A stretch of DNA of 33,184 nt from Bacteroidota bacterium. GTDB lineage: Bacteria > Bacteroidota > Bacteroidia > Chitinophagales > Saprospiraceae. Positions 1 through 7,594 of the stretch are shown one piece after another (position 1 is the first letter of the stretch; each line of letters opens with the position of its first letter). The translations under genes and the position numbers were made by a program. The stretch lies in the NCBI GenBank assembly GCA_024743405.1, contig JANSWP010000081.1, forward strand, positions 1 to 33,184, in the 5' to 3' direction. The notes beneath the pieces were generated by a model that was not told the origin of the DNA, did not search any database, and worked only from the letters and a program-made list of their open reading frames with translations.

Positions 1-165
1 ATACCTTTGGGTATGTCTGTGTTTTTTGCCTCAACTGAAGAAAAATTAGCTGTGCAAAATTTGGGTATCTTATTTATTCCCTGCTCCCTAACCTATCAGT
101 TTTTCTCTGGTATATTTTATGGAAGAGGAATCGTTTTATGTTTTAAAAATATGCTCTATCAATAA
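1..165 (+). CDS. 3' end of an unidentified open frame, cut by the window edge
   Basis: The first frame is open from base 1 to a TAA at 163-165 and encodes about 54 residues. The stretch is rich in hydrophobic and aromatic residues and could be the tail of a membrane protein. No family is recognised. It may equally be chance open sequence or another remnant, since the next genes on this side are decayed. Confidence 0.25.
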   Translation: MPLGMSVFFASTEEKLAVQNLGILFIPCSLTYQFFSGIFYGRGIVLCFKNMLYQ

Positions 166-426
166 TGGAGTATTATTTCTCGCCGTCTCTTAACATTGTA
201 ATTGCATGCACTATTGTTTTTTTACATTTTATCTGTTTTTCTTTACCACGCAAAAAGAAATGTGCTAAACTCCCTTCTAAAACAAGTAAGGAATAAAATG
301 AAATGTGCAAACTGCCAATTTGAAAGTTCTTTCAATTTTCTTGGAATTAGGTGAACTGGAAAAAGGATTTGAGAATAAATTTATCAAAAATATAACTCTA
401 TCATTTAATAAACTAAATATCCAAAC
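166..426. other. AT-rich gap, nothing recognised
   Basis: Between the open frame at the left edge and the sulfotransferase remnant I see no gene, RNA or convincing hairpin. Short open frames on both strands at 277-517 overlap the remnant's N-terminus in wrong frames and resemble no protein. Confidence 0.5.
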
Positions 427-1328
427 ATGGGTAATCAAAATCTTCCAAAAAAAACGCGGGAAATCCATTCTAATCACTTCGATTCCACTATTTGGAATGA
501 TTTCCATTTCGCGATGATGACATCATCATTTCGACTTACGGAAAATCTGGAACAACTTGGATGCAACAAATCGTATCTCAACTAATTTTTAATGGGGAAA
601 CAGGCTTGCCAGTGGCAGATATGTCACCATGGATAGATTTGAGAGTTCCACCAATTCCAGTAAAAATGGGAATGGTCGAGGCACAAACCCATCGTCGATT
701 TCTAAAAACACACTTACCCGTAGATGCATTAAACTTTTCTCCCAAAGCCAAATACATTTATATGGCGCGTGACGGAAGAGACGTACTTTGGAGCTTGCAC
801 AATCATCATAGTACAGCGAATGAAGGATGATATGATGCTTTGAATAATACACCTAGCTTGATCGGTCCGCCAATTGGAAAACCGGAAGGAGATATCAAGG
901 AGTATTTTCACAATTGGCTGAATAATGACGGATATCCGTTTTGGTCTATGTGGGAAAATGTCAAATCTTGGTGGGAAATTAGTGAGTTACCTAATGTTCA
1001 TTTTGTACATTTTGTCAATATGAAAAAGGACATGGCAGGTGAGATTCGAAAAGTCGCGGCATTTTTAGATATTCCAATTGATGAATCAAAATGGGAGGAT
1101 ATTTTGGAACATTGTAGTTTTAATTACATGAAAGAAAATGCCACAGCAAGTGTTCCCTTAGGTGGAATTTTTTGGGAAGGCGGCGCGAAAACTTTCATTC
1201 ATAAAGGCAAAAACGGTAGATGGAGAGATGTTTTATCTGAGGAAGAATCACAAAATTATGAGCGAATTGCCGAAGAAAAATTAGGAACTGCCTGTGCCCA
1301 TTGGTTGAAAACAGGAGAAATGATATAA
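427..1328 (+). pseudogene. Sulfotransferase (Sulfotransfer_1 family), broken by a frameshift and an in-frame stop
   Basis: PAPS-dependent sulfotransferases move a sulfuryl group from PAPS to a hydroxyl or amine. The reading starts at ATG 427 and matches the family up to about base 510, where one base (probably a C in TTTCCGCG) is missing. The frame then continues through the 5'-phosphosulfate loop YGKSGTTW at about 537-560 and the 3'-phosphate motif ARDGRDV at about 763-783. A TGA at 828-830 interrupts it, and the same frame resumes at once and runs to 1328 with the family's C-terminal pattern (GGAKTFIHKGKNGRWRDVL). Repaired, it would be about 300 residues, the usual family length. Two independent lesions favour a real pseudogene over one sequencing error. 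Its original substrate cannot be told. Confidence 0.9.
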
Positions 1329-1329
1329 C

Positions 1330-1399
1330 AGTTGTCGGTTGTTATTTTGTCAGTTCTCTGTTTAGGCAACTGACAACCGACAGCTGATGACCGACAACT
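1330..1399. repeat. Intergenic inverted repeat built from TTGTCGGT / ACCGACAA units
   Basis: The left arm AGTTGTCGGTTGT at 1330 and CAGTT at 1351-1355 pair with AACTGACAACCGAC (1368-1381) and ACCGACAACT (1390-1399). It fills the space between the sulfotransferase remnant and the transporter. The right arm overlaps an ATG at 1387, so that ATG is probably not the transporter's start. It looks like a dispersed intergenic palindrome, but this window holds no second copy. Confidence 0.6.
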
Positions 1400-1407
1400 T
1401 ACACAAA

Positions 1408-2554
1408 ATGCACGGACTCAAATTAACGCTTCTCCTACTTAGTATGCTCACCATGATGGCAGCCGCTTGCTCCAAGCCTTCCAGACATTGCACTCGAATT
1501 TCGAGATTTCCCGCAGGTCGAATTGCTTTCCAAACTCATTTTGTCTATTCCGGCCTTAATGATTGCTATAATTGCGCCTTTCGCAGGTAGATATATCGAC
1601 AAATTTGGACGAATTAAATTACTTTATGTTGGTTTGATTGGTTTTGCTGTCAGCGGAGCTTCTGTGTATTTTTTGGAGAATCTTTACCTAATTCTTTTCA
1701 GTCGAGTATTATTAGGAATGAGTATTGGTATCATTATGACGATTGCCGTGACACTTGTTGGTGATTATTTCGAAGGGGAAGCCCATCAAAAATTTATTGG
1801 TTATCAGTCTGCTTTTATTGGTTTGTCGGGTGTGTTTTTTATGAGCTTGGGAGGGTTTTTAGCTACGATGCATTGGCGCGTGCCTTTTCTGGTTTATTTG
1901 TTTTCACTCTTGTTGATACCAATGAGTTTTTTCTTTTTAAAAGAACCTAATTCAGCTTCCGCCTATTCCTCGAATCATTCCAGTTCTCCAAATCAATTAT
2001 TAAAAGTGCTCTTTCCTGTTGGAACACTTTTTATGCTGCTGTTTTATCTTTTTCCAACACAATTGCCTTTTTTGTTAAAATCCATTGGCATTATCGATCC
2101 TTCTTATTCGGGTAATACACTAGCAATCAATGCTTTGGGTATGGTTTGTTCCTCCTTTTTTTATTCGAAAATAAAAAAGAGATTATCCTTTCTTCAAGTC
2201 GCAGGGGCCGGATTAATAATGATGGGTATGGGGTATTTTTTTACGGGAAATACATTGAATTTTGAAATGCTCTTAGCAGCCGTTTTTGTTGCAGGCTTAG
2301 GTTTAGGTTTGTTTATTGCCAATCTTAGTTTTTGGGTTTTAGAGTTGAGTCCTGCTCAAGTCAGAGGAAAAAATATGGGCATTTTAACTGCCTGTTTGTT
2401 TTTAGGTCAATTCATTTCTCCAATAATTGCTCACCCCGTTGTGAAAATGACCAATTTATCATTCTTATTTATTAGTTCTCTTTTTGTGATAGGATTAATA
2501 GGCATTAGTTTAGTAGCTGCAATGAGGGCATTAAAGAATAAAATTAGGGAATAG
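1408..2554 (+). pseudogene. MFS transporter with an N-terminal frameshift
   Basis: This is a major facilitator transporter, an inner-membrane secondary carrier of unknown substrate. The chosen start is ATG 1408, because the upstream ATG at 1387 lies in the repeat. The first 20 or so residues are a hydrophobic helix ending in MMAAA near base 1466. The frame then jumps by +1 near 1465-1472 and continues as APSLPDIALEF and the rest. After the jump it is open to 2554 and has the motif GRYIDKFGR (MFS motif A, loop 2-3) and many hydrophobic helices. The repaired length is about 380 residues, normal for 12 helices. A second ATG at 1523 could give a truncated protein lacking helix 1, which is unlikely to work. 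One base error in the sequence would restore the gene, so decay is less certain than for the sulfotransferase. Confidence 0.8.
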
Positions 2555-2576
2555 GTTATTTAATCTCTTTTCTCTC

Positions 2577-2599
2577 AGTTATTCTTTAGGCGTTACTTA
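2577..2599. repeat. Solo terminus of the dispersed element found at 6531-6734
   Basis: The 21 bases beginning at 2577 (AGTTATTCTTTAGGCGTTACT) occur again, reverse-complemented, at the left end of the element at 6531-6734. The rest of the element is absent here. The motif covers the TAA stop codon of the minus-strand carboxyltransferase at 2597-2599. Confidence 0.65.
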
Positions 2600-4189
2600 C
2601 ATCCTAAATACCCCAAATGACTTACTTCCTTTGATCTCTTGATTATAAACAACCGCTAAACAAAAGCCTAAATAATTCCGCGTTTCGCGAGGATCAATTA
2701 CGCCGTCATCCCAAACCTGAGAAGTTGAAAACCATGAACTTGACGAGCGATTAATGTCTTTTATTAAAGCGTCTTTGAAAGCCTTTCCTTTTTCTTCATC
2801 GTATTCTTTTCCTTGCGCCTTGGACGAAGCTCTCTGTACCATTTCCATCGTGCCTGCTAATTGCTCCGCACCCATTACAGCAATTTTAGACTGAGGATAG
2901 GTAAATAAAAATCGAGGTTCAAAAGCCCGACCATTCATGCCATAATTTCCAGCACCATAACTATTTCCAACTAATAGTGAAATAGTGGGCAAACCACAAC
3001 TCGTCACAGCATGTATTAAATTAGAGCCATGCTTAATAATTCCGCCTTCTTCATATTCTTTTCCAACCATGAAGCCAGTTGTATTTTGTAAATAGATTAG
3101 GGGGATATTATTACGGGCACAGAGTTGAATAAACTGGCAGGCTTTATTGGCGGATTCAGAAAAAATGACACCATTATTTCCTAGAATACCAATTGGATAT
3201 CCATGAATATCAGCCCAACCACAAACCATTGTCGTTCCATATTCTGGTTTAAATTCATCAAATTCGGAACCGTCCACTACCCGAATAATCAATTCCCTAA
3301 TATCAAAAGGTGTTTTTGGATCGGGCGGAATAACACCCAAAATCTCTTCGGAATCAAAAAGTGGTTCTTTGATTTTAGATGGAGGAATTAAATGTGGTTT
3401 GGTCGTCGCCACTCTTTTCATTAGCATCCTTGCAATACGAATACCATCTAACTCACCTTCCGCCAAATAATCAGAAACACCAGAAACGCGACTGTGCATT
3501 TCCGCGCCTCCCAAACTTTCATCGTCTGTCACTTCTCCTGTGGCCATTTTGACCAAAGGGGGGCCTGCCAAGAAAACTTTAGCTTTCTTTTTTACAAAAA
3601 CCGTAAAATCAGACATGCCAGGGACATAGGCGCCACCAGCTGTTGCATTGCCAAAAACGACTGAAATTGTTGCCAACCCTTCTTTTGACCGTCGAGCTAA
3701 TTCACGAAACTGTGAGCCACCATTATTGAATATTTTGGATTGATCCGGTAAGAATGCGCCTCCACTTTCAACCAAACTAATGGAAGGCAGTTTGTTTTCT
3801 AAAATGATTTCATTAAAACGCATAGATTTTTTCAGGGTTGCTTCATCTGTTGAACCGCCTTTTCGGCTACCAACATTTGCTGAAATAGCACAAAGTTTTC
3901 CAGAGACCAACCCAACTCCACAAACAGTCGTACCACCCGCCCCGAAGCCACTTGAGCCCAACATCCCAGAAAGCGGACACAACTCTAAAAAGGGACTATC
4001 TTGATCTAATAACAATTCAATTCGTTCGCGGGCTAATAATTTCCCACGTTTTCTAGTGCGTTCTATATGAATCGGTTTACCCTGGAATCGACTTTCTTTC
4101 ATATGTTTTTCCAATAAGGAAATCCACTTTTGCATACCCTCTTTATTGGTCTTAAAAATTTGGGAATTCGGATTTATATTTGATTTCAC
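2597..4189 (-). CDS. Acyl-CoA carboxylase, carboxyltransferase (beta) subunit
   Basis: This 530-residue protein belongs to the carboxyltransferase family that transfers CO2 from carboxybiotin to an acyl-CoA (propionyl-, methylcrotonyl- or geranyl-CoA carboxylase type). Both crotonase-fold halves are present. The N-terminal half has GSSGFGAGGT, VESGGAFLPDQ, GNATAGGAYVPGMSDF and GPPLVKMATGEVTDDESLGG. The C-terminal half has NTTGFMVGKEYE, GNSYGAGNYGMNGRAFEPRF and MGAEQLAGTM. The GAYVPGMSDF form resembles the methylcrotonyl/geranyl branch more than propionyl-CoA carboxylase, but I would not fix the substrate. The biotin carboxylase/BCCP partner is not in this window. It is the last gene of the minus-strand series, 95 bases after the hydrolase. 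Its stop codon lies in a dispersed repeat terminus. It appears intact. Confidence 0.93.
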   Translation of the reverse strand: MKSNINPNSQIFKTNKEGMQKWISLLEKHMKESRFQGKPIHIERTRKRGKLLARERIELLLDQDSPFLELCPLSGMLGSSGFGAGGTTVCGVGLVSGKLCAISANVGSRKGGSTDEATLKKSMRFNEIILENKLPSISLVESGGAFLPDQSKIFNNGGSQFRELARRSKEGLATISVVFGNATAGGAYVPGMSDFTVFVKKKAKVFLAGPPLVKMATGEVTDDESLGGAEMHSRVSGVSDYLAEGELDGIRIARMLMKRVATTKPHLIPPSKIKEPLFDSEEILGVIPPDPKTPFDIRELIIRVVDGSEFDEFKPEYGTTMVCGWADIHGYPIGILGNNGVIFSESANKACQFIQLCARNNIPLIYLQNTTGFMVGKEYEEGGIIKHGSNLIHAVTSCGLPTISLLVGNSYGAGNYGMNGRAFEPRFLFTYPQSKIAVMGAEQLAGTMEMVQRASSKAQGKEYDEEKGKAFKDALIKDINRSSSSWFSTSQVWDDGVIDPRETRNYLGFCLAVVYNQEIKGSKSFGVFRM

Positions 4190-4284
4190 GGTTGTTTATT
4201 TGGTAAATATTCGAATACTCGCCCAAAAAACAAAAAAGGAGGAAGAGTTCAAAAGTAAACGATCATAGACTTTTAAGAAACCTT

Positions 4285-4962
4285 CTAAATTTTATCAGCA
4301 ATAATCTTCAGAACATGCTTATTTACACCTAAACCAAAATGGCTTCCTCTTACTTCTACGTTTTGGTGCAATTCATCTTCTATTTTCTCCATACATCCTT
4401 GCCAAGGCACAATGCCATCCTTTTTGGAATAAATAGCCGTAGTAGGTATAGGGGCAGGAGTCGATAAATTTTCAATCATGTCTAAGTATTCTATTTCAAT
4501 GTTTTTCCCATTGATCAAATCATAAAGCCACGAGGCGTTATTCTTTTCGTCTACCCCATTAAAAGGAGAACCTAATGTGAAGAGTTGTCGAATCAAGTGG
4601 GGATTCTTTTTCGCTAATTCACGAGCATAGATTCCGCCTAAACTCCATCCGATAAGGGTTATTTTTTGATGATTTCTTTTATATATTTCATTCAGCTTTC
4701 TAGATAGAAGTTCGACTTGGCTTAATCTTCCATAATTCCGTCCTAGCCCCCAATCTACTGCTTGATAACCTATTCGATTTAAGAACTTCCGTAAGGGACG
4801 GGTAGAGGTGGGACTGGCAAGGAAGCCGGGAATCACAAAAACAATATGGCCATCTCCTGGCTTTTTAGGCTGGTATCTTTTTAAGAAGGGAATAGAAATG
4901 ATCCACTCCCAAATCGAACGGATTAGTTCTGTGAAGTACAAAAAAAGCGAAGGTCTTTTCAT
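4285..4962 (-). CDS. Alpha/beta hydrolase, lipase-like
   Basis: A 225-residue serine hydrolase of the alpha/beta fold. The nucleophile elbow GWSLGG places Ser107. The likely acid is Asp182 in KKDGIVPW and the likely base is His208 in GSHFGLG. The oxyanion strand is FVIPGFLASPTSTRPL (residues 42-57), with the long first loop seen in lipase/PGAP1-like enzymes. Residues 6-26 are hydrophobic and aromatic and could hold the protein at a membrane or lipid surface. No clear cleavable signal is seen. It follows the phasin-like genes but is cut off from them by a strong terminator at 5020-5056, so it probably has its own promoter. The substrate is unknown; ester storage lipid is a guess from the neighbours. 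Confidence 0.85.
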   Translation of the reverse strand: MKRPSLFLYFTELIRSIWEWIISIPFLKRYQPKKPGDGHIVFVIPGFLASPTSTRPLRKFLNRIGYQAVDWGLGRNYGRLSQVELLSRKLNEIYKRNHQKITLIGWSLGGIYARELAKKNPHLIRQLFTLGSPFNGVDEKNNASWLYDLINGKNIEIEYLDMIENLSTPAPIPTTAIYSKKDGIVPWQGCMEKIEDELHQNVEVRGSHFGLGVNKHVLKIIADKI

Positions 4963-5019
4963 GATAATTCTTTAGGGAATTAAAAACTCATTATTCATTT
5001 CTCGCTCCAAGAGCTAAAA

Positions 5020-5056
5020 ACAAAAAAAGCTGAGGCACCATAGTGACACCTCAGCT
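5020..5056 (-). terminator. Rho-independent terminator of the first phasin-like gene
   Basis: On the minus strand AGCTGAGG pairs with CCTCAGCT around a loop that can pair further (CAC/GTG), and a run of seven T follows at once. It starts 26 bases after the stop codon at 5082. Confidence 0.88.
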
Positions 5057-5081
5057 CAGAGTATAATACTTAAAACCTTAA

Positions 5082-5546
5082 TTAATTTTTAGAAAATAAC
5101 TCTCGGAATCTAACAACACTTTTCACCATTTGCCCTTTCACTGATTCTAAAGTATCAAATACAATATCTTGTTGTTTATCAGCTAACTTCAAGCCACCTT
5201 TAATCGCTTTCTCAGCTACGCCTTGCCACTCTTTTCCATTTACTAAAGTTGTTTCAACTAAACTTTCTGTTACTTCTAAAGCACCTGTGTTCAAGTTTTT
5301 TGCGGTTGCTTTAACTTGATTCAAGCCTTTGTTTAGATCAAAGTCTTTGATGTCTTCAATATAAGTTTTAGCTGTTTCAGTAGCTTTGTTAGTCCATTCT
5401 TTTCCGATAGTTACTACATCTTCTACAACGGCAGAAGCTGTTTCCATAACTTGTGCATTAACGTTTTTTGCAGTTTCCTGCACTTTTTCGAAAGTTTCTG
5501 TTAATTCTACTTTCTTTGCTGTTGCTTTAACTTTTTTAGTTGCCAT
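5082..5546 (-). CDS. Phasin-like, lysine/alanine-rich helical protein
   Basis: A 154-residue, probably all-helical amphipathic protein with a Lys/Ala-rich N-terminus (MATKKVKATAKKVE). It has an internal duplication: TAKNVNAQVMETASAVVEDV...GKEW in the first half matches TAKNLNTGALEVTESLVETT...GKEW in the second. The second half is closely related to residues 20-95 of the product of 5621-6340 (shared pattern EWQ...KAIK.G..L...QQD..FDTLE.VKGQ). This composition and layout resemble phasins, small amphipathic proteins that coat storage granules. That role is inferred, as no sequence signature proves it. It has its own promoter with the paired TGTAACTC boxes and its own terminator, so it is a monocistronic, probably abundant product. 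Confidence 0.75.
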   Translation of the reverse strand: MATKKVKATAKKVELTETFEKVQETAKNVNAQVMETASAVVEDVVTIGKEWTNKATETAKTYIEDIKDFDLNKGLNQVKATAKNLNTGALEVTESLVETTLVNGKEWQGVAEKAIKGGLKLADKQQDIVFDTLESVKGQMVKSVVRFRELFSKN

Positions 5547-5584
5547 TATTTTGGATTTAATATTTTTTTAAATAATTGATAGCA

Positions 5585-5619
5585 CAAATGTAAAATCATC
5601 GAGTTACAGATGAGTTACA
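5585..5619 (-). promoter_or_regulatory. Promoter with two TGTAACTC boxes (first phasin-like gene)
   Basis: Read on the minus strand: TGTAACTC, 3 bases, TGTAACTC, 8 bases, then TACATTTG, a perfect Bacteroidota -7 box (TAnnTTTG). The boxes lie at 5612-5619 and 5601-5608 and the -7 box at 5585-5592, about 38 bases before the ATG at 5546. There is no other -33 element, so the boxes probably bind an activator. The same layout precedes 6340 and 8119. Confidence 0.8.
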
Positions 5620-5620
5620 C

Positions 5621-6340
5621 TTATTTTTTCACTGCTTTCCCAGCTTTCAATTCAGCTTGTAAAGCTTTCAATTCTTCCATTTTTCCTGCTGATGCTAATG
5701 TTGCTTGTTTTGCCCAAGTTGTTGGAACATGCATTTTATAACGTGGACCAGCAGCTTCTAAAATTGCTTTAACTGAAGCTGGCGTTGCTTTGGCTAATTG
5801 GTCGAAAGTAAAGATCCCACCTTCATTCAAGATAGTTTCCAACTTAGGTCCGATACCTTCGATAACTTTCAAATTAGATTTGGTAACGTTTTTTTTTGAG
5901 ATAGCCTTTTTTGGTGTAACTTTTTTAGTTGACTTAACTGTTGCATCTGCTTTTGCAACTTTTTTAGCAACTTTATCGACTCTCGTTTTTGCATCCAAAT
6001 TCTCAACTGCTTTTTTCGCTGTTGTTGGAGCTGCCTTCTTGGCTGGTTTATTTTTTGGAAAATCGAAAGTGAATAGTTTTCGGAATCTTTTGTTTCCTTT
6101 CAAAATTTGACCCTTTACACCTTCTAAGGTATCAAACGTCAAGTCTTGTTGCTCATTTAAAAGAATGGTACCATTTTTAATCGCTTTTGCAAGAATTTTT
6201 TGCCATTCTGTTCCTGTCGCAATAGTTTCTTCTACCAAACTATCAGTGAAAACAGCTGCTTTCTTATTCATTTCAGTGACAGTTGCTTTGATGTTTTCAA
6301 TTCGAGTTACTTTATTTTTCTTAACTGTTTTAGTTGCCAT
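5621..6340 (-). CDS. Phasin-like protein fused to a helix-hairpin-helix domain
   Basis: A 239-residue protein in three parts. Residues about 15-95 are a phasin-like helical domain paralogous to the next gene downstream (TEWQKILAKAIKNGT...QQDLTFDTLEGVKGQ). Residues about 96-152 are a Lys/Ala/Pro-rich basic linker like the histone-H1-like tail of PhaF-type phasins. Residues about 153-239 hold a helix-hairpin-helix module with IEGIGPKLETILNEGG, as in proteins that bind DNA non-specifically. A granule-binding head with a DNA-binding tail suggests it could tether storage granules to the nucleoid, as PhaF does. That is inferred from architecture only. Its promoter has the paired TGTAACTC boxes. The gap to the downstream paralogue is 74 bases and contains that gene's promoter. 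Confidence 0.8.
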   Translation of the reverse strand: MATKTVKKNKVTRIENIKATVTEMNKKAAVFTDSLVEETIATGTEWQKILAKAIKNGTILLNEQQDLTFDTLEGVKGQILKGNKRFRKLFTFDFPKNKPAKKAAPTTAKKAVENLDAKTRVDKVAKKVAKADATVKSTKKVTPKKAISKKNVTKSNLKVIEGIGPKLETILNEGGIFTFDQLAKATPASVKAILEAAGPRYKMHVPTTWAKQATLASAGKMEELKALQAELKAGKAVKK

Positions 6341-6378
6341 TATTATTTTGATTTTGGTTTAATTTCTTTTTGACGACG

Positions 6379-6413
6379 CAAAAGTAAAATAGCGGAGTTA
6401 CAGATGAGTTACA
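6379..6413 (-). promoter_or_regulatory. Promoter with two TGTAACTC boxes (phasin-HhH gene)
   Basis: Minus strand: TGTAACTC (6406-6413), ATC, TGTAACTC (6395-6402), 8 bases, TACTTTTG (6379-6386). The -7 box is 38 bases before the ATG at 6340, the same distance as in the first phasin-like gene. The 19 bases of boxes plus spacer are identical to those at 5601-5619. Confidence 0.8.
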
Positions 6414-6530
6414 GATTTTTAGTTAGGAATTTTTGATTGGAAGGAAATCGTAGGTTTTTGAAGAAAATACACTTTAGGCTCTCTAAAGGAATGGGAACTT
6501 CAGTGGCTCAAATTAGAGTGGTATTTTCAC

Positions 6531-6734
6531 TTAGTAACGCCTAAAGAATAACTCCGACATTTGCCGATGTATCTTTTGAACTTTTACGGCGTTAAAAATA
6601 CTCACCGATGCCCTGTACCCTGCGCTGGCTTGTGCCAGAAGGTACAAAGGCGAACGCAAAAAGTATTTTTAGCCTTACTAAAATCCAAAATCTACTATTT
6701 CAAATTGGCGGACTTATTTTTTAGCCGTTACTTA
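6531..6734. mobile_element. MITE-like dispersed element, copy 1 (complete)
   Basis: An element of about 200 bases with imperfect terminal inverted repeats: TTAGTAACGCCTAAAGAA at the left and, reverse-complemented, TAAGTAACGGCTAAAAAA at the right. Inside, CTGGC-TTGT-GCCAG forms a hairpin nested in TGTACC/GGTACA, and TTAAAAATACT pairs with AGTATTTTTAG. Bases 6571-6727 recur in inverted orientation at 33026-33184 with about six differences by eye. There is no transposase. It fills most of the 387-base gap between the phasin-HhH gene and the end of the SARP gene; the rest (6414-6530) shows nothing recognisable. Its right terminus supplies the SARP stop codon. Confidence 0.75.
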
Positions 6735-7528
6735 GAAGTGATTTTTTCATACAACTTCTTCGTCTCTGGTAGAGGCTCCACTCCAAATTCTTCTTCCAAA
6801 ATTTCCTCGCATTGTCTATAGGTTTTAATTGCCATTGGGCGGTTTCCTTTTTCAAAATAGGCGGCCATTTGAATTCGATATGCGTCTTCCCAAGCAGAAT
6901 CAATTTGCAAGGCCTTTTGTGCCAAACGAATGCACTCAGGTGGGTTCTCTTCTATTAATAATTCCCCTAAAGTGATAATGGCATTTAAGATCAAGACTTG
7001 GATGCGTTCCCTTTCTGCACTTGACCAATCTTCATATAAACGGTTTGGTAGGTATACGCCGTGGTATAAATTGACAGCTTCACGGTAAGCTTTTATAGCA
7101 ATTTCAGGGTTTTCAGAGAGGGCAATATTACCTAGTTCGATAAAGTCTTCTACTGCTTGAACATCTATCCAAACTTCAGGTAGATTCAATTGATAAGTTA
7201 CACCTTGCCTTAAGATAAACCGAGCCTCAGTTCTGCTTTTTCGATTCGGTTCTAGGCTTTTGTTAATGCCGTGAAGGGCAACTTTGAAATTTTGATCGCT
7301 CGATTCTTCCCACAACCGATCAACGATTTGCTCTTTGTGCAACCCCCTTCGATGTCTGGCCGTTACAAAAAATTGAAATAATTGAATCGTTTTATCGCGC
7401 CCCCATTCTTTTGCGGATATCGGTTCATCGTTCCGCCAAACTTGAAACCCACCTAATGTTTGAACCTGGATTTCCGCAGTTTCCTTTTGTTCGATTAACG
7501 TTGATATTTTTTGTTCGAGTTCGTTCAT
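6728..7528 (-). CDS. SARP-type transcriptional activator (winged helix + BTAD)
   Basis: A 266-residue regulator from ATG 7528; a TTG at 7540 in the same frame is possible. Residues about 20-118 match the OmpR-type winged helix of SARP proteins: LGGFQVWRNDEPI, then FVTARHRRGLHKEQIVDRLW and FKVALHGINKSLEP (the likely recognition helix). Residues about 119-266 are the bacterial transcriptional activation domain, made of TPR-like helices (AIKAYREAVNLYHGVYLP, YEDWSSAERERI, EFGVEPLPETKKLYEKI). SARPs bind direct repeats at an 11-base period 8 bases upstream of the -10 box and recruit RNA polymerase. Exactly such sites precede three neighbouring genes. The gene lies 66 bases downstream of 7595-8119 with no terminator between, so it is probably co-transcribed from the promoter at 8160-8194. 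GCCAAT-TTTT-ATTGGC at 7536-7551 is a small palindrome just before the start codon. Confidence 0.85.
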   Translation of the reverse strand: MNELEQKISTLIEQKETAEIQVQTLGGFQVWRNDEPISAKEWGRDKTIQLFQFFVTARHRRGLHKEQIVDRLWEESSDQNFKVALHGINKSLEPNRKSRTEARFILRQGVTYQLNLPEVWIDVQAVEDFIELGNIALSENPEIAIKAYREAVNLYHGVYLPNRLYEDWSSAERERIQVLILNAIITLGELLIEENPPECIRLAQKALQIDSAWEDAYRIQMAAYFEKGNRPMAIKTYRQCEEILEEEFGVEPLPETKKLYEKITSK

Positions 7529-7594
7529 TATAATCGCCAATTTTTATTGGCAGATTTAAATACGGGTGTTTTAAACTAATTTAAAAACTAGTGT

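Noticed and set aside
828-830. TGA as selenocysteine or recoded codon
   Set aside because: No selenocysteine element is seen, the site is not catalytic in sulfotransferases, and a second lesion upstream already breaks the gene.
561-1328. Two separate small genes (561-830 and 840-1328)
   Set aside because: They are in one frame, separated only by a TGA, and together match a single sulfotransferase.
1387-1407. ATG 1387 as start of the MFS transporter
   Set aside because: It lies in an inverted repeat; ATG 1408 directly precedes the first hydrophobic helix.
3203-3391. Plus-strand open frames inside the carboxyltransferase gene (also 3780-4004)
   Set aside because: Shadows of a well-supported minus-strand gene.
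6561-6821. Plus-strand open frame of 86 codons
   Set aside because: It lies in the dispersed element and antisense to the SARP gene; no protein-like pattern.
7195-7203. Single GTTACA box inside the SARP gene
   Set aside because: No paired box, no -7 box at the right spacing, and within coding sequence.
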